NCBI RefSeq assembly: GCF_050947335.1
Contig: NW_027473327.1
Location: 1,178,001 to 1,242,000, forward strand
Length of the DNA: 64,000 nt
Reading direction: 5' to 3'
From: Megachile rotundata
Taxonomy: Eukaryota; Arthropoda; Insecta; Hymenoptera; Megachilidae
Below the pieces are notes generated by a model. The model was not told the origin of the DNA. It did no database searches and was given only the letters and a program-made list of their open reading frames with translations. How positions within the stretch are numbered: position 1 is the stretch's first letter; the number at the start of each line of letters is the position of its first letter. The position numbers were made by a program, and so were the translations under genes. Positions 27,241 through 41,780 of the stretch are shown piece by piece.

Positions 27241-30045
27241 GTGATTGTATGATTGTGATTGTATGATAGCGATTGTATGATTGTGATTTTATGATTATGA
27301 TTGTATGATTGTGATTGTATGATTATGATTGTATGGTTGTGATTGAATGATTGTGATTGGATGATTGCGATTGTACGATTGCGATAGTATGATTGTGATT
27401 GTATGATTGTGATTTTATGATTGTCATTGTCTGATTATGATTGTATGATTGTGATTGTATGATCGTGATTGTATGATTGTGATTGTATGATTGTGATTGT
27501 ATGATTGTGATTGTATGATTGTGATTGTATGACTGTGATTGTATGATTGTGATTGTGCGATTGTGATTGTATGATTGTATTTGGGAGATTGTATTTGGGA
27601 GATTGTAATTGTATGATTGCGATTGTATGATTGAGATTGTATGATTGTGATTGTATGATTGTGATTGTATGATTGTGATAGCATGATTGTGATTGTGTGA
27701 TTGTGATTGTATGACTGTGATTGTATGATTGTGATTGTATGATTGTGATAGTATGATTGTGATTGTATGATTGTGATTGTATGATTGTGATAGTATGATT
27801 GTGATTGTATGATTGTGATTGCGTGATTGTGATTGTATGATTGCGATTGTATGATTGTGATTGTATGATTGTGATTGTATGATTGTGATATTATGATTGT
27901 GATAGTATGACTGTGATTGTATGACTGTGATTGTATGATTGTGATTGTATGATTTTGATTGTCTGATTGTGGTTGTATGATTGTGATTGTATGATTGTGA
28001 TTGTATGATTGTCATTGTATGATTATGATTGTATGATTGTGATTGCATGATTGTGATTGTATGATTGAGATTGCATGATTTTGTATGTATGATTGTGATT
28101 GTATGATTGTGATAATATGATTGCGAATGTATGATTGTGATTGTATGATTATGATTGTATGATTGTGATAGTATGATTGTGATTGTAAGATTGTGATTGC
28201 ATGACTGTGATTGTATGATTGTGATTGTATGATTGTGATTGTATGATTAGGATTGTATGATTGTGATAGTATGATTGTGATTGTATGATTGTGATTGTAT
28301 GATTGTGATTGTATGATTGTATTTGGGAGATTGTATTTTGGAGATTGTAATTGTATGATTGCGATTTTATGATTGTGATTGTATGATTGTGATTGTATGA
28401 TTGTGATCGTATGATTGTGATCGTATGATAGTGATTGTATGATTGTGATTGTATGGTTGTGATTGTATGATTGTGATTGTATGATTGTAATTGTATGATT
28501 ATGATTGTATGATTGTGATTGTATGATTGTGATGGTTTGATTGTGATTGTATGATTCCGATATTATGATTGTGATTGTATGATTGTGATTGTATGATTGT
28601 GGTTGTATGATTGTGATTGTATGATTGTATTTGGGAGATTGTGATTGTATGATTGCGATTGTATGATTGTGATTGCGTGATTGTGATTGTATGATTGCGA
28701 TTGTATGATTGTGATTGTATGGTTGTGATTGTATGATTGTGATGGTATGATTGTGATTGTATGATTGCGATAGTATGATTGTGATTGTATGATTGTGATT
28801 GTATGATTGTGACTGTATGATTGTGATTGTATGATTGTGATTGCGTGATTGTGATTGTATGATTGCGATTGTATGACTGTGATTGTATGATTGTGATTGT
28901 ATGATTGTGATTGTATGACTGTGATTGTATGATTGTGATTGTATGATTGTAATTGTATGATTATGATTGTGTGATTGTGATTGTATGATTATGATTGTAT
29001 GATTGTGATAGTATGATTGTGATTGTAAGATTGTGATTGCATGGCTGTGATTGTATGATTGTGATTGTATGATTGTGATTGTATGATTAGGATTGTATGA
29101 TTGTGATAGTATGATTGTGATTGTATGATTGTGATTGTATGATTGTGATTGTATGATTGTATTTGGGAGATTGTATTTTGGAGATTGTAATTGTATGATT
29201 GCGATTGAATGATTGTGATTGTATGATTGTGATTGTATGATTGTGATCGTATGATTGTGATCGTATGATTGTGATTGTATGATTGTGATTGTATGGTTGT
29301 GATTGTATAATTGTGATTGTTTGATTGTAATTGTATGATTATGATTGTATGATTGTGATTGTATGATTGTGATGGTTTGATTGTGATTGTATGATTCCGA
29401 TATTATGATTGTGATTGTATGATTGTAATTGTATGATTATGATTGTATGATTGTGATTGTATGATTGTGATGGTTTGATTGTGATTGTATGATTGCGATA
29501 TTATGATTGTGATTGTATGATTGTGATTGTATGATAGCGATTGTATGATTGTGATTGTATGATTATGATTGTATGATTGTGATTGTATGATTATGATTGT
29601 ATGGTTGTGATTGAATGATTGTGATTGGATGATTGCGATTGTATGATTGTGATAGTACGATTGTGATTGTATGATTGTGATTGTATGATTGTGATAGTAT
29701 GATTGTGATTGTATGATTGTGATTGTATGATTGTGATTGTATGATTGTATTTGGGAGATTGTATTTTGGAGATTGTAATTGTATGATTGCGATTGTATGA
29801 TTGTGATAGTATGATTGTGATTGTATGATTGTAATTGTATGATTGTGATTGTATGATTGTAATTGTATGATTATGATTGTATGATTGTGATTGTATGATT
29901 GTGATGGTTTGATTGTGATTGTATGATTGCGATATTATGATTGTGATTGTATGATTGCGATTGTATGATTGTGATTGCGTGATTGTGATTGTATGATTGC
30001 GATTGTATGATTGTGATTGTATGATTGTGATTGTATGATTGTGAT
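27241..30045 (+). repeat. Higher-order block B, second copy
   Basis: This copy matches 3,481-6,275. It carries the same order of GATAGCG, double TTTGGGAG (27577), the 840-bp pair (28,141 and 28,981), marker strings at 28319, 29159 and 29747, and GTATAATT at 29305. Private differences include GATTTTATG near 27,290 and GATTGAATG near 29,207. After 30,045 it continues into the GACTTTGATT module. Confidence 0.85.
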
Positions 30046-32818
30046 ATTATGATTGTGATATTATGATTGTGATAGTATGACTTTGATTGTATGACTGTGA
30101 TTGTATGATTGTGATTGTATGATTGTGATTATCTGATTGTGGTTGTATGATTGTGATTGTATGATTGTGATTGTGCGATTGTCATTGTATGATTATGATT
30201 GTATGATTGTGATTGCATGATTGCGATTGCATGATTGTGATAATATGATTGCGAATGTATGATTGTGATTGTATGTCTGTGATTGTATGATTGTGATTGT
30301 ATGATTGTGCTAGTATGATTGTGATTGTAAGATTGTGATTGTATGTCTGTGATTGTATGATTGTGATTGTATGATAGTGATTGTATGATTGTGATTGTAT
30401 GATTGCATTTGGGAGATTGTATTTTGGAGATTGTAATTGTATGATTGCGATTGTGTGATTGTGATTGTATGATTGTGATTGTATGATTGTGATTGTATGA
30501 TTGTGATTGTATGATCGTGATTGTATGATTGTGATATTATGATTGTGATTGTATGATTGTGATTGTATGATTGTGATTGTATGATTGTGATTGTATGACT
30601 GTGATTGTATGATTGTGATTGTGCGATTGTGATTGTACGATTGTGATTGTACGATTGTGATTGTATGATTATGATTGTATGATTATGATTGTATGATTGT
30701 GATTGCATGATTGTGATTGTATGATTGTGATAGTATGATTGTGATTGTATGACTGTGATTGTACGACTGTGATTGTATGATTGTGATTGTATGATTGTCA
30801 TTGTATGATTATGATTGTATGATTGTGATTGCATGATTGTGATTGTATGATTGAGATTGCATGATTTTGTATGTATGACTGTGATTGTATGATTGTGATT
30901 GTATGATTGTGATTGTATGATTGTGATAGTATGATTGTGATTGTATGATTGTGATTGTATGACTGTGATTGTATGATTGTGACTGTATGATTGTGATTGT
31001 ATGATTGTGATTGTATGATTATGATGGAATGATTGTGATTGCATGATTGTGATTGTATGATTGTGATTGTATGATTGTGATTGTATGATTGTGATTGTAT
31101 GATTGTGACTGTATGATTGTGATTGTATGATTGTGATTGTGTGATTGCGATTGTATGATTGCGATTGTATGATTGTGATTGTATGATGGTGATTGTATGA
31201 TTGTGATTGTATGACTGTGATTGTATGATTGTGATTGTATGATTGTGATTGTATGATTAGGATTGTGTGATTGTGATAGTATGATTGTGATTGTATGATT
31301 GTGATTGTATGATTGTGATTGTATGATTGCGATAGTATGATTGTGATTGTATGATTGTGATTGTATGATTGTGACTGTATGATTGTGATTGTATGATTGT
31401 GATTGCGTGATTGTGATTGTATGATTGTGATTGCGTGATTGTGATTGTATGATTGCGATTGTATGATTGTGATTGTATGATTGTGATTGTATGATTGTGA
31501 TAGTATGATTGTGATAGTATGACTGTGATTGTATGACTGTGATTGTATGATTGTGATTGTGTGATTGTGATTGTCTGATTGTGGTTGTATGATTGTGATT
31601 GTATGATTGTGATTGTATGATTGTGATTGTATGACTGTGATTGTATGATTGTGATAGTATGACTGTGATTGTATGACTGTGATTGTATGATTGTGATTGT
31701 GTGATTGTGATTGTCTGATTGTGGTTGTATGATTGTGATTGTATGATTGTGATTGTATGATTGTGATTGTATGACTGTGATTGTATGATTGTGATTGTGT
31801 GATTGCGATTGTATGATTGCGATTGTATGATTGCGATTGTATGATTGTGATTGTATGATTGTGATTGTATGACTGTGATTGTATGATTGTGATTGTATGA
31901 TTGTGATTGTATGATTGTGATTGTATGATTGTAATTGTATGATTGTGATTGTATGATTGTAATTGTATGATTATGATTGTATGATTGTGATTGTATGATT
32001 GTGATGGTTTGATTGTGATTGTATGATTGCGATATTATGATTGTGATTGTATGATTGCGATTGTATGATTGTGATTGCGTGATTGTGATTGTATGATTGC
32101 GATTGTATGATTGTGATTGTATGATTGTGATTGTATGATTGTGATATTATGATTGTGATATTATGATTGTGATAGTATGACTTTGATTGTATGACTGTGA
32201 TTGTATGATTGTGATTGTATGATTGTGATTATCTGATTGTGGTTGTATGATTGTGATTGTATGATTGTGATTGTGCGATTGTCATTGTATGATTATGATT
32301 GTATGATTGTGATTGCATGATTGCGATTGCATGATTGTGATAATATGATTGCGAATGTATGATTGTGATTGTATGTCTGTGATTGTATGATTGTGATTGT
32401 ATGATTGTGCTAGTATGATTGTGATTGTAAGATTGTGATTGTATGTCTGTGATTGTATGATTGTGATTGTATGATTGTGATTGTATGATTGTGATTGTAT
32501 GATTGCATTTGGGAGATTGTATTTTGGAGATTGTAATTGTATGATTGCGATTGTGTGATTGTGATTGTATGATTGTGATTGTATGATTGTGATTGTATGA
32601 TTGTGATTGTATGATCGTGATTGTATGATTGTGATATTATGATTGTGATTGTATGATTGTGATTGTATGATTGTGATTGTATGATTGTGATTGTATGACT
32701 GTGATTGTATGATTGTGATTGTGCGATTGTGATTGTACGATTGTGATTGTACGATTGTGATTGTATGATTATGATTGTATGATTATGATTGTATGATTGT
32801 GATTGCATGATTGTGATT
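29825..32818 (+). repeat. 2,100-bp-spaced duplication
   Basis: Bases 29,825-30,718 recur at 31,925-32,818, exactly 150 units apart. Both contain GATGGTTTG, GATATTATG, GACTTTGATT (30075 and 32175), GTGCTAG (30307 and 32407) and the marker (30405 and 32505). I noticed one substitution, A at 30376 against T at 32476. The intervening 30,719-31,924 resembles the 9-kb and 7.1-7.9-kb parts of H1. The whole stretch is a rearranged descendant of the H block. Confidence 0.85.
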
Positions 32819-35214
32819 GTATGATTGAGATTGCATGATTTTGTATGTATGACTGTGATTGTATGATTGTGATTGTATGATTGTGATTGTATGATTGTGA
32901 TAGTATGATTGTGATTGTATGATTGTGATTGTATGACTGTGATTGTATGATTGTGACTGTATGATTGTGATTGTATGATTGTGATTGTATGATTGTGATT
33001 GTATGATTATGATGGAATGATTGTGATTGCATGATTGTGATTGTATGATTGTGATTGTATGATTGTGATTGTATGATTGTGATTGTATGATTGTGACTGT
33101 ATGATTGTGATTGTATGATTGTGATTGTGTGATTGTGATTGTATGACTGTGATTGTATGATTGTGATTGTATGATTGTGATTGTATGATTAGGATTGTGT
33201 GATTGTGATAGTATGATTGTGATTGTATGATTGTGATTGTATGATTGTGATTGTATGATTGTATTTGGGAGATTGTATTTTGGAGATTGTAATTGTATGA
33301 TTGCGATTGTATGATTGTGATTGTATGATTGTGATTGTATGATTGTGATCGTATGATTGTGATCGTATGATTGTGATTGTATGATTGTGATTGTATGGTT
33401 GTGATTGTATAATTGTGATTGTTTGATTGTAATTGTATGATTATGATTGTATGATTGTGATTGTATGATTGTGATGGTTTGATTGTGATTGTATGATTGT
33501 GATTGTATGATTGTATTTGGGAGATTGTATTTTGGAGATTGTAATTGTATGATTGTGATGGTATGATTTTGATTGTATGATTGCGATAGTATGATTGTGA
33601 TTGTATGATTGTGATTGTATGATTGTGACTGTATGATTGTGATTGTATGATTGTGATTGCGTGATTGTGATTGTATGATTGTGATTGCGTGATTGTGATT
33701 GTATGATTGCGATTGTATGATTGTGATTGTATGATTGTGATTGTATGATTGTGATAGTATGATTGTGATAGTATGACTGTGATTGTATGACTGTGATTGT
33801 ATGATTGTGATTGTGTGATTGTGATTGTCTGATTGTGGTTGTATGATTGTGATTGTATGATTGTGATTGTATGATTGTGATTGTATGACTGTGATTGTAT
33901 GATTGTGATTGTATGATTGTGATTGTATGATTAGGATTGTGTGATTGTGATAGTATGATTGTGATTGTATGATTGTGATTGTATGATTGTGATTGTCTGA
34001 TTGTGGTTGTATGATTGTGATTGTATGATTGTGATTGTATGATTGTGATTGTATGACTGTGATTGTATGATTGTGATTGTGTGATTGCGATTGTATGATT
34101 GCGATTGTATGATTGTGATTGTATGATTGTGATTGTATGATTGTGATTGTATGATTGTGATTGTATGATTGTGACTGTATGATTGTGATTGTATGATTGT
34201 GATTGTGTGATTGCGATTGTATGATTGCGATTGTATGATTGTGATTGTATGATTGTGATTGCGTGATTGTGATTGTATGATTGCGATTGTATGATTGTGA
34301 TTGTATGATTGTGATTGTATGATTGTGATATTATGATTGTGATAGTATGACTGTGATTGTATGACTGTGATTGTATGATTGTGATTGTATGATTGTGATT
34401 GTCTGATTGTGGTTGTATGATTGTGATTGTATGACTGTGATTGTATGATTGTGATTGTATGATTGTGATTGTATGATTAGGATTGTGTGATTGTGATAGT
34501 ATGATTGTGATTGTATGATTGTGATTGTATGATTGTGATTGTATGATTGTATTTGGGAGATTGTATTTTGGAGATTGTAATTGTATGATTGCGATTGTAT
34601 GATTGTGATTGTATGATTGTGATTGTATGATTGTGATCGTATGATTGTGATCGTATGATTGTGATTGTATGATTGTGATTGTATGGTTGTGATTGTATAA
34701 TTGTGATTGTTTGATTGTAATTGTATGATTATGATTGTATGATTGTGATTGTATGATTGTGATGGTTTGATTGTGATTGTATGATTCCGATATTATGATT
34801 GTGATTGTATGATTGTAATTGTATGATTATGATTGTATGATTGTGATTGTATGATTGTGATTGTATGACTGTGATTGTATGATTGTGACTGTATGATTGT
34901 GATTGTATGATTGTGATTGTATGATTATGATGGAATGATTGTGATTGCATGATTGTGATTGTATGATTGTGATTGTATGATTGTGATTGTATGATTGTGA
35001 TTGTGTGATTGTGATTGTCTGATTGTGGTTGTATGATTGTGATTGTATGATTGTGATTGTATGATTGTGATTGTATGACTGTGATTGTATGATTGTGATT
35101 GTATGATTGTGATTGTATGATTAGGATTGTGTGATTGTGATAGTATGATTGTGATTGTATGATTGTGATTGTATGATTGTGATTGTCTGATTGTGGTTGT
35201 ATGATTGTGATTGT
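32690..35214 (+). repeat. 5.74-kb-spaced repeat P, first copy
   Basis: This 2.5-kb stretch recurs at about 38,444-40,954 with offset 5,754, dropping to 5,740 after one whole unit is lost near 32,990. Shared landmarks are marker strings 33261 and 33513 (39001 and 39253), 34549 (40289), and GTATAATT at 33407 and 34695 (39147 and 40435). The left edge is a fusion: the second copy is preceded by GCGAATG units rather than by the sequence found before 32,690. Confidence 0.85.
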
Positions 35215-36930
35215 ATGACTGTGATTGTATGATTGTGATTGTATGATTGTGATTGTATGATTAGGATTGTGTGATTGTGATAGTATGATTGTGATTGTAT
35301 GATTGTGATTGTATGATTGTGATTGTATGATTGTATTTGGGAGATTGTATTTTGGAGATTGTAATTGTATGATTGCGATTGTATGATTGTGATTGTATGA
35401 TTGTGATTGTATGATTGTGATCGTATGATTGTGATCGTATGATTGTGATTGTATGATTGTGATTGTATGGTTGTGATTGTATAATTGTGATTGTTTGATT
35501 GTAATTGTATGATTATGATTGTATGATTGTGATTGTATGATTGTGATGGTTTGATTGTGATTGTATGATTCCGATATTATGATTGTGATTGTATGATTGT
35601 AATTGTATGATTATGATTGTATGATTGTGATTGTATGATTGTGATGGTTTGATTGTGATTGTATGATTGCGATATTATGATTGTGATTGTATGATTGTGA
35701 TTGTATGATAGCGATTGTATGATTGTGATTGTATGATTATGATTGTATGATTGTGATTGTATGATTATGATTGTATGGTTGTGATTGAATGATTGTGATT
35801 GGATGATTGCGATTGTATGATTGTGATAGTATGATTGTGATTGTATGATTGTGATTGTATGATTGTGATAGTATGATTGTGATTGTATGATTGTGATTGT
35901 ATGATTGCGATTGTATGATTGTATTTGGGAGATTGTATTTTGGAGATTGTAATTGTATGATTGCGATTGTATGATTGTGATTGTATGATTGTGATTGTAT
36001 GGTTGTGATCGTATGATTGTGATCGTATGATTGTGATTGTATGATTGTGATTGTATGGTTGTGATTGTATAATTGTGATTGTTTGATTGTAATTGTATGA
36101 TTATGATTGTATGATTGTGATTGTATGATTGTGATGGTTTGATTGTGATTGTATGATTCCGATATTATGATTGTGATTGTATGATTGTAATTGTATGATT
36201 ATGATTGTATGATTGTGATTGTATGATTGTGATGGTTTGATTGTGATTGTATGATTGCGATATTATGATTGTGATTGTATGATTGCGATTGTATGATTGT
36301 GATTGTATGATTGTGATTGTATGATTGTGATATTATGATTGTGATATTATGATTGTGATATTATGATTGTGATAGTATGACTTTGATTGTATGACTGTGA
36401 TTGTATGATTGTGATTGTATGATTGTGATTATCTGATTGTGGTTGTATGATTGTGATTGTATGATTGTGATTGTGCGATTGTCATTGTATGATTATGATT
36501 GTATGATTGTGATTGCATGATTGCGATTGCATGATTGTGATAATATGATTGCGAATGTATGATTGTGATTGTATGTCTGTGATTGTATGATTGTGATTGT
36601 ATGATTGTGCTAGTATGATTGTGATTGTAAGATTGTGATTGTATGTCTGTGATTGTATGATTGTGATTGTATGATTGTGATTGTATGATTGTGATTGTAT
36701 GATTGCATTTGGGAGATTGTATTTTGGAGATTGTAATTGTATGATTGCGATTGTGTGATTGTGATTGTATGATTGTGATTGTATGATTGTGATTGTATGA
36801 TCGTGATTGTATGATTGTGATATTATGATTGTGATTGTATGATTGTGATTGTATGATTGTGATTGTATGATTGTGATTGTATGACTGTGATTGTATGATT
36901 GTGATTGTGCGATTGTGATTGTATGATTGT
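35171..36930 (+). repeat. 6.15-kb-spaced repeat, first copy
   Basis: This stretch recurs at 41,317-43,118 with offset 6,146, rising to 6,188 after extra units near 42,490. It contains a 588-bp-spaced pair, the GACTTTGATT unit at 36375, GTGCTAG at 36607 and a GCATTT marker at 36705. Together with the preceding repeat it shows that a segment of about 5.7-6.2 kb was duplicated and that the second copy was later altered inside. Confidence 0.8.
35333..36282 (+). repeat. 588-bp-spaced pair 1
   Basis: About 362 bp starting at the marker (35333-35694) recurs at 35921-36282. The shared order is marker, paired GATCGTATG units, GTATAATT, GATGGTTTG, GATTCCGATATTATG and GCGATATTATG. The second copy has GTATGG before the GATC pair. 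The copies part at GATAGCG against GCGATTG. Confidence 0.85.
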
Positions 36931-38443
36931 GATTGTATGATTGTAATTGTATGATTATGATTGTGTGATTGTGATTGTATGATTATGATTGTATGATTGT
37001 GATAGTATGATTGTGATTGTAAGATTGTGATTGCATGACTGTGATTGTATGATTGTGATTGTATGATTGTGATTGTATGATTAGGATTGTATGATTGTGA
37101 TAGTATGATTGTGATTGTATGATTGTGATTGTATGATTGTGATTGTATGATTGTGATTGTATGATTGTATTTGGGAGATTGTATTTTGGAGATTGTAATT
37201 GTATGATTGCGATTGTATGATTGTGATTGTATGATTGTGATTGTATGATTGTGATCGTATGATTGTGATCGTATGATTGTGATTGTATGATTGTGATTGT
37301 ATGGTTGTGATTGTATAATTGTGATTGTTTGATTGTAATTGTATGATTATGATTGTATGATTGTGATTGTATGATTGTGATGGTTTGATTGTGTTTGTAT
37401 GATTCCGATATTATGATTGTGATTGTATGATTGTAATTGTATGATTATGATTGTATGATTGTGATTGTATGATTGTGATGGTTTGATTGTGATTGTATGA
37501 TTGCGATATTATGATTGTGATTGTATGATTGTGATTGTATGATAGCGATTGTATGATTGTGATTGTATGATTATGATTGTATGATTGTGATTGTATGATT
37601 ATGATTGTATGGTTGTGATTGAATGATTGTGATTGGATGATTGCGATTGTATGATTGTGATAGTATGATTGTGATTGTATGATTGTGATTGTATGATTGT
37701 GATAGTATGATTGTGATTGTATGATTGTGATTGTATGATTGTGATTGTATGATTGTATTTGGGAGATTGTATTTTGGAGATTGTAATTGTATGATTGCGA
37801 TTGTATGATTGTGATTGTATGATTGTGATTGTATGGTTGTGATCGTATGATTGTGATCGTATGATTGTGATTGTATGATTGTGATTGTATGGTTGTGATT
37901 GTATAATTGTGATTGTTTGATTGTAATTGTATGATTATGATTGTATGATTGTGATTGTATGATTGTGATGGTTTGATTGTGATTGTATGATTCCGATATT
38001 ATGATTGTGATTGTATGATTGTAATTGTATGATTATGATTGTATGATTGTGATTGTATGATTGTGATGGTTTGATTGTGATTGTATGATTGCGATATTAT
38101 GATTGTGATTGTATGATTGCGATTGTATGATTGTGATTGCGTGATTGTGATTGTATGATTGCGATTGTATGATTGCGATTGTATGATTGTGATTGTATGA
38201 TTGTGATTGTATGATTGTGATATTATGATTGTGATATTATGATTGTGATAGTATGACTTTGATTGTATGACTGTGATTGTATGATTGTGACTGTATGATT
38301 GTGATTATCTGATTGTGGTTGTATGATTGTGATTGTATGATTGTGATTGTGCGATTGTCATTGTATGATTATGATTGTATGATTGTGATTGCATGATTGC
38401 GATTGCATGATTGTGATAATATGATTGCGAATGTATGATTGTG
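36931..38443 (+). repeat. Satellite segment with 588-bp-spaced pair 2
   Basis: Bases 37167-37528 recur at 37755-38116, in the same order as the pair near 35.3 kb. The first copy has a private GTGTTTG change near 37,390. The segment then carries GACTTTGATT at 38251, but the GTGCTAG unit that normally follows is missing. A jump to the GTGCG, GTACG string occurs near 38,440. That is a deletion-type junction. Confidence 0.8.
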
Positions 38444-40954
38444 ATTGTATGACTGTGATTGTATGATTGTGATTGTGCGATTGTGATTGTACGATTGTGA
38501 TTGTACGATTGTGATTGTATGATTATGATTGTATGATTATGATTGTATGATTGTGATTGCATGATTGTGATTGTATGATTGAGATTGCATGATTTTGTAT
38601 GTATGACTGTGATTGTATGATTGTGATTGTATGATTGTGATTGTATGATTGTGATAGTATGATTGTGATTGTATGATTGTGATTGTATGACTGTGATTGT
38701 ATGATTGTGACTGTATGATTGTGATTGTATGATTGTGATTGTATGATTATGATGGAATGATTGTGATTGCATGATTGTGATTGTATGATTGTGATTGTAT
38801 GATTGTGATTGTATGATTGTGATTGTATGATTGTGACTGTATGATTGTGATTGTATGATTGTGATTGTGTGATTGTGATTGTATGACTGTGATTGTATGA
38901 TTGTGATTGTATGATTGTGATTGTATGATTAGGATTGTGTGATTGTGATAGTATGATTGTGATTGTATGATTGTGATTGTATGATTGTGATTGTATGATT
39001 GTATTTGGGAGATTGTATTTTGGAGATTGTAATTGTATGATTGCGATTGTATGATTGTGATTGTATGATTGTGATTGTATGATTGTGATCGTATGATTGT
39101 GATCGTATGATTGTGATTGTATGATTGTGATTGTATGGTTGTGATTGTATAATTGTGATTGTTTGATTGTAATTGTATGATTATGATTGTATGATTGTGA
39201 TTGTATGATTGTGATGGTTTGATTGTGATTGTATGATTGTGATTGTATGATTGTATTTGGGAGATTGTATTTTGGAGATTGTAATTGTATGATTGTGATG
39301 GTATGATTTTGATTGTATGATTGCGATAGTATGATTGTGATTGTATGATTGTGATTGTATGATTGTGACTGTATGATTGTGATTGTATGATTGTGATTGC
39401 GTGATTGTGATTGTATGATTGTGATTGCGTGATTGTGATTGTATGATTGCGATTGTATGATTGTGATTGTATGATTGTGATTGTATGATTGTGATAGTAT
39501 GATTGTGATAGTATGACTGTGATTGTATGACTGTGATTGTATGATTGTGATTGTGTGATTGTGATTGTCTGATTGTGGTTGTATGATTGTGATTGTATGA
39601 TTGTGATTGTATGATTGTGATTGTATGACTGTGATTGTATGATTGTGATTGTATGATTGTGATTGTATGATTAGGATTGTGTGATTGTGATAGTATGATT
39701 GTGATTGTATGATTGTGATTGTATGATTGTGATTGTCTGATTGTGGTTGTATGATTGTGATTGTATGATTGTGATTGTATGATTGTGATTGTATGACTGT
39801 GATTGTATGATTGTGATTGTGTGATTGCGATTGTATGATTGCGATTGTATGATTGTGATTGTATGATTGTGATTGTATGATTGTGATTGTATGATTGTGA
39901 TTGTATGATTGTGACTGTATGATTGTGATTGTATGATTGTGATTGTGTGATTGCGATTGTATGATTGCGATTGTATGATTGTGATTGTATGATTGTGATT
40001 GCGTGATTGTGATTGTATGATTGCGATTGTATGATTGTGATTGTATGATTGTGATTGTATGATTGTGATATTATGATTGTGATAGTATGACTGTGATTGT
40101 ATGACTGTGATTGTATGATTGTGATTGTATGATTGTGATTGTCTGATTGTGGTTGTATGATTGTGATTGTATGACTGTGATTGTATGATTGTGATTGTAT
40201 GATTGTGATTGTATGATTAGGATTGTGTGATTGTGATAGTATGATTGTGATTGTATGATTGTGATTGTATGATTGTGATTGTATGATTGTATTTGGGAGA
40301 TTGTATTTTGGAGATTGTAATTGTATGATTGCGATTGTATGATTGTGATTGTATGATTGTGATTGTATGATTGTGATCGTATGATTGTGATCGTATGATT
40401 GTGATTGTATGATTGTGATTGTATGGTTGTGATTGTATAATTGTGATTGTTTGATTGTAATTGTATGATTATGATTGTATGATTGTGATTGTATGATTGT
40501 GATGGTTTGATTGTGATTGTATGATTCCGATATTATGATTGTGATTGTATGATTGTAATTGTATGATTATGATTGTATGATTGTGATTGTATGATTGTGA
40601 TTGTATGACTGTGATTGTATGATTGTGACTGTATGATTGTGATTGTATGATTGTGATTGTATGATTATGATGGAATGATTGTGATTGCATGATTGTGATT
40701 GTATGATTGTGATTGTATGATTGTGATTGTATGATTGTGATTGTGTGATTGTGATTGTCTGATTGTGGTTGTATGATTGTGATTGTATGATTGTGATTGT
40801 ATGATTGTGATTGTATGACTGTGATTGTATGATTGTGATTGTATGATTGTGATTGTATGATTAGGATTGTGTGATTGTGATAGTATGATTGTGATTGTAT
40901 GATTGTGATTGTATGATTGTGATTGTCTGATTGTGGTTGTATGATTGTGATTGT
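38444..40954 (+). repeat. 5.74-kb-spaced repeat P, second copy
   Basis: This is the partner of 32,690-35,214. Over the stretch read side by side the two are almost the same. After 40,954 it does not continue as the first copy does (GACTG at 35,213). Instead it repeats the sequence that begins at 39,731. Confidence 0.85.
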
Positions 40955-41780
40955 ATGATTGTGATTGTATGATTGTGATTGTATGACTGTGATTGTATGA
41001 TTGTGATTGTGTGATTGCGATTGTATGATTGCGATTGTATGATTGTGATTGTATGATTGTGATTGTATGATTGTGATTGTATGATTGTGATTGTATGATT
41101 GTGACTGTATGATTGTGATTGTATGATTGTGATTGTGTGATTGCGATTGTATGATTGCGATTGTATGATTGTGATTGTATGATTGTGATTGCGTGATTGT
41201 GATTGTATGATTGCGATTGTATGATTGTGATTGTATGATTGTGATTGTATGATTGTGATATTATGATTGTGATAGTATGACTGTGATTGTATGACTGTGA
41301 TTGTATGATTGTGATTGTATGATTGTGATTGTCTGATTGTGGTTGTATGATTGTGATTGTATGACTGTGATTGTATGATTGTGATTGTATGATTGTGATT
41401 GTATGATTAGGATTGTGTGATTGTGATAGTATGATTGTGATTGTATGATTGTGATTGTATGATTGTGATTGTATGATTGTATTTGGGAGATTGTATTTTG
41501 GAGATTGTAATTGTATGATTGCGATTGTATGATTGTGATTGTATGATTGTGATTGTATGATTGTGATCGTATGATTGTGATCGTATGATTGTGATTGTAT
41601 GATTGTGATTGTATGGTTGTGATTGTATAATTGTGATTGTTTGATTGTAATTGTATGATTATGATTGTATGATTGTGATTGTATGATTGTGATGGTTTGA
41701 TTGTGATTGTATGATTCCGATATTATGATTGTGATTGTATGATTGTAATTGTATGATTATGATTGTATGATTGTGATTGT
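39731..41780 (+). repeat. 1,190-bp-spaced duplication
   Basis: Bases 39,731-40,590 recur at 40,921-41,780, 85 units apart. Both start at the GTCTGATTGTGGTT unit and include the marker (40289 and 41479), the paired GATCGTATG units and GTATAATT (40435 and 41625). They part where one has GATTGTATGACTG and the other GATGGTTTG. This duplication is nested inside the second P copy. Confidence 0.85.
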
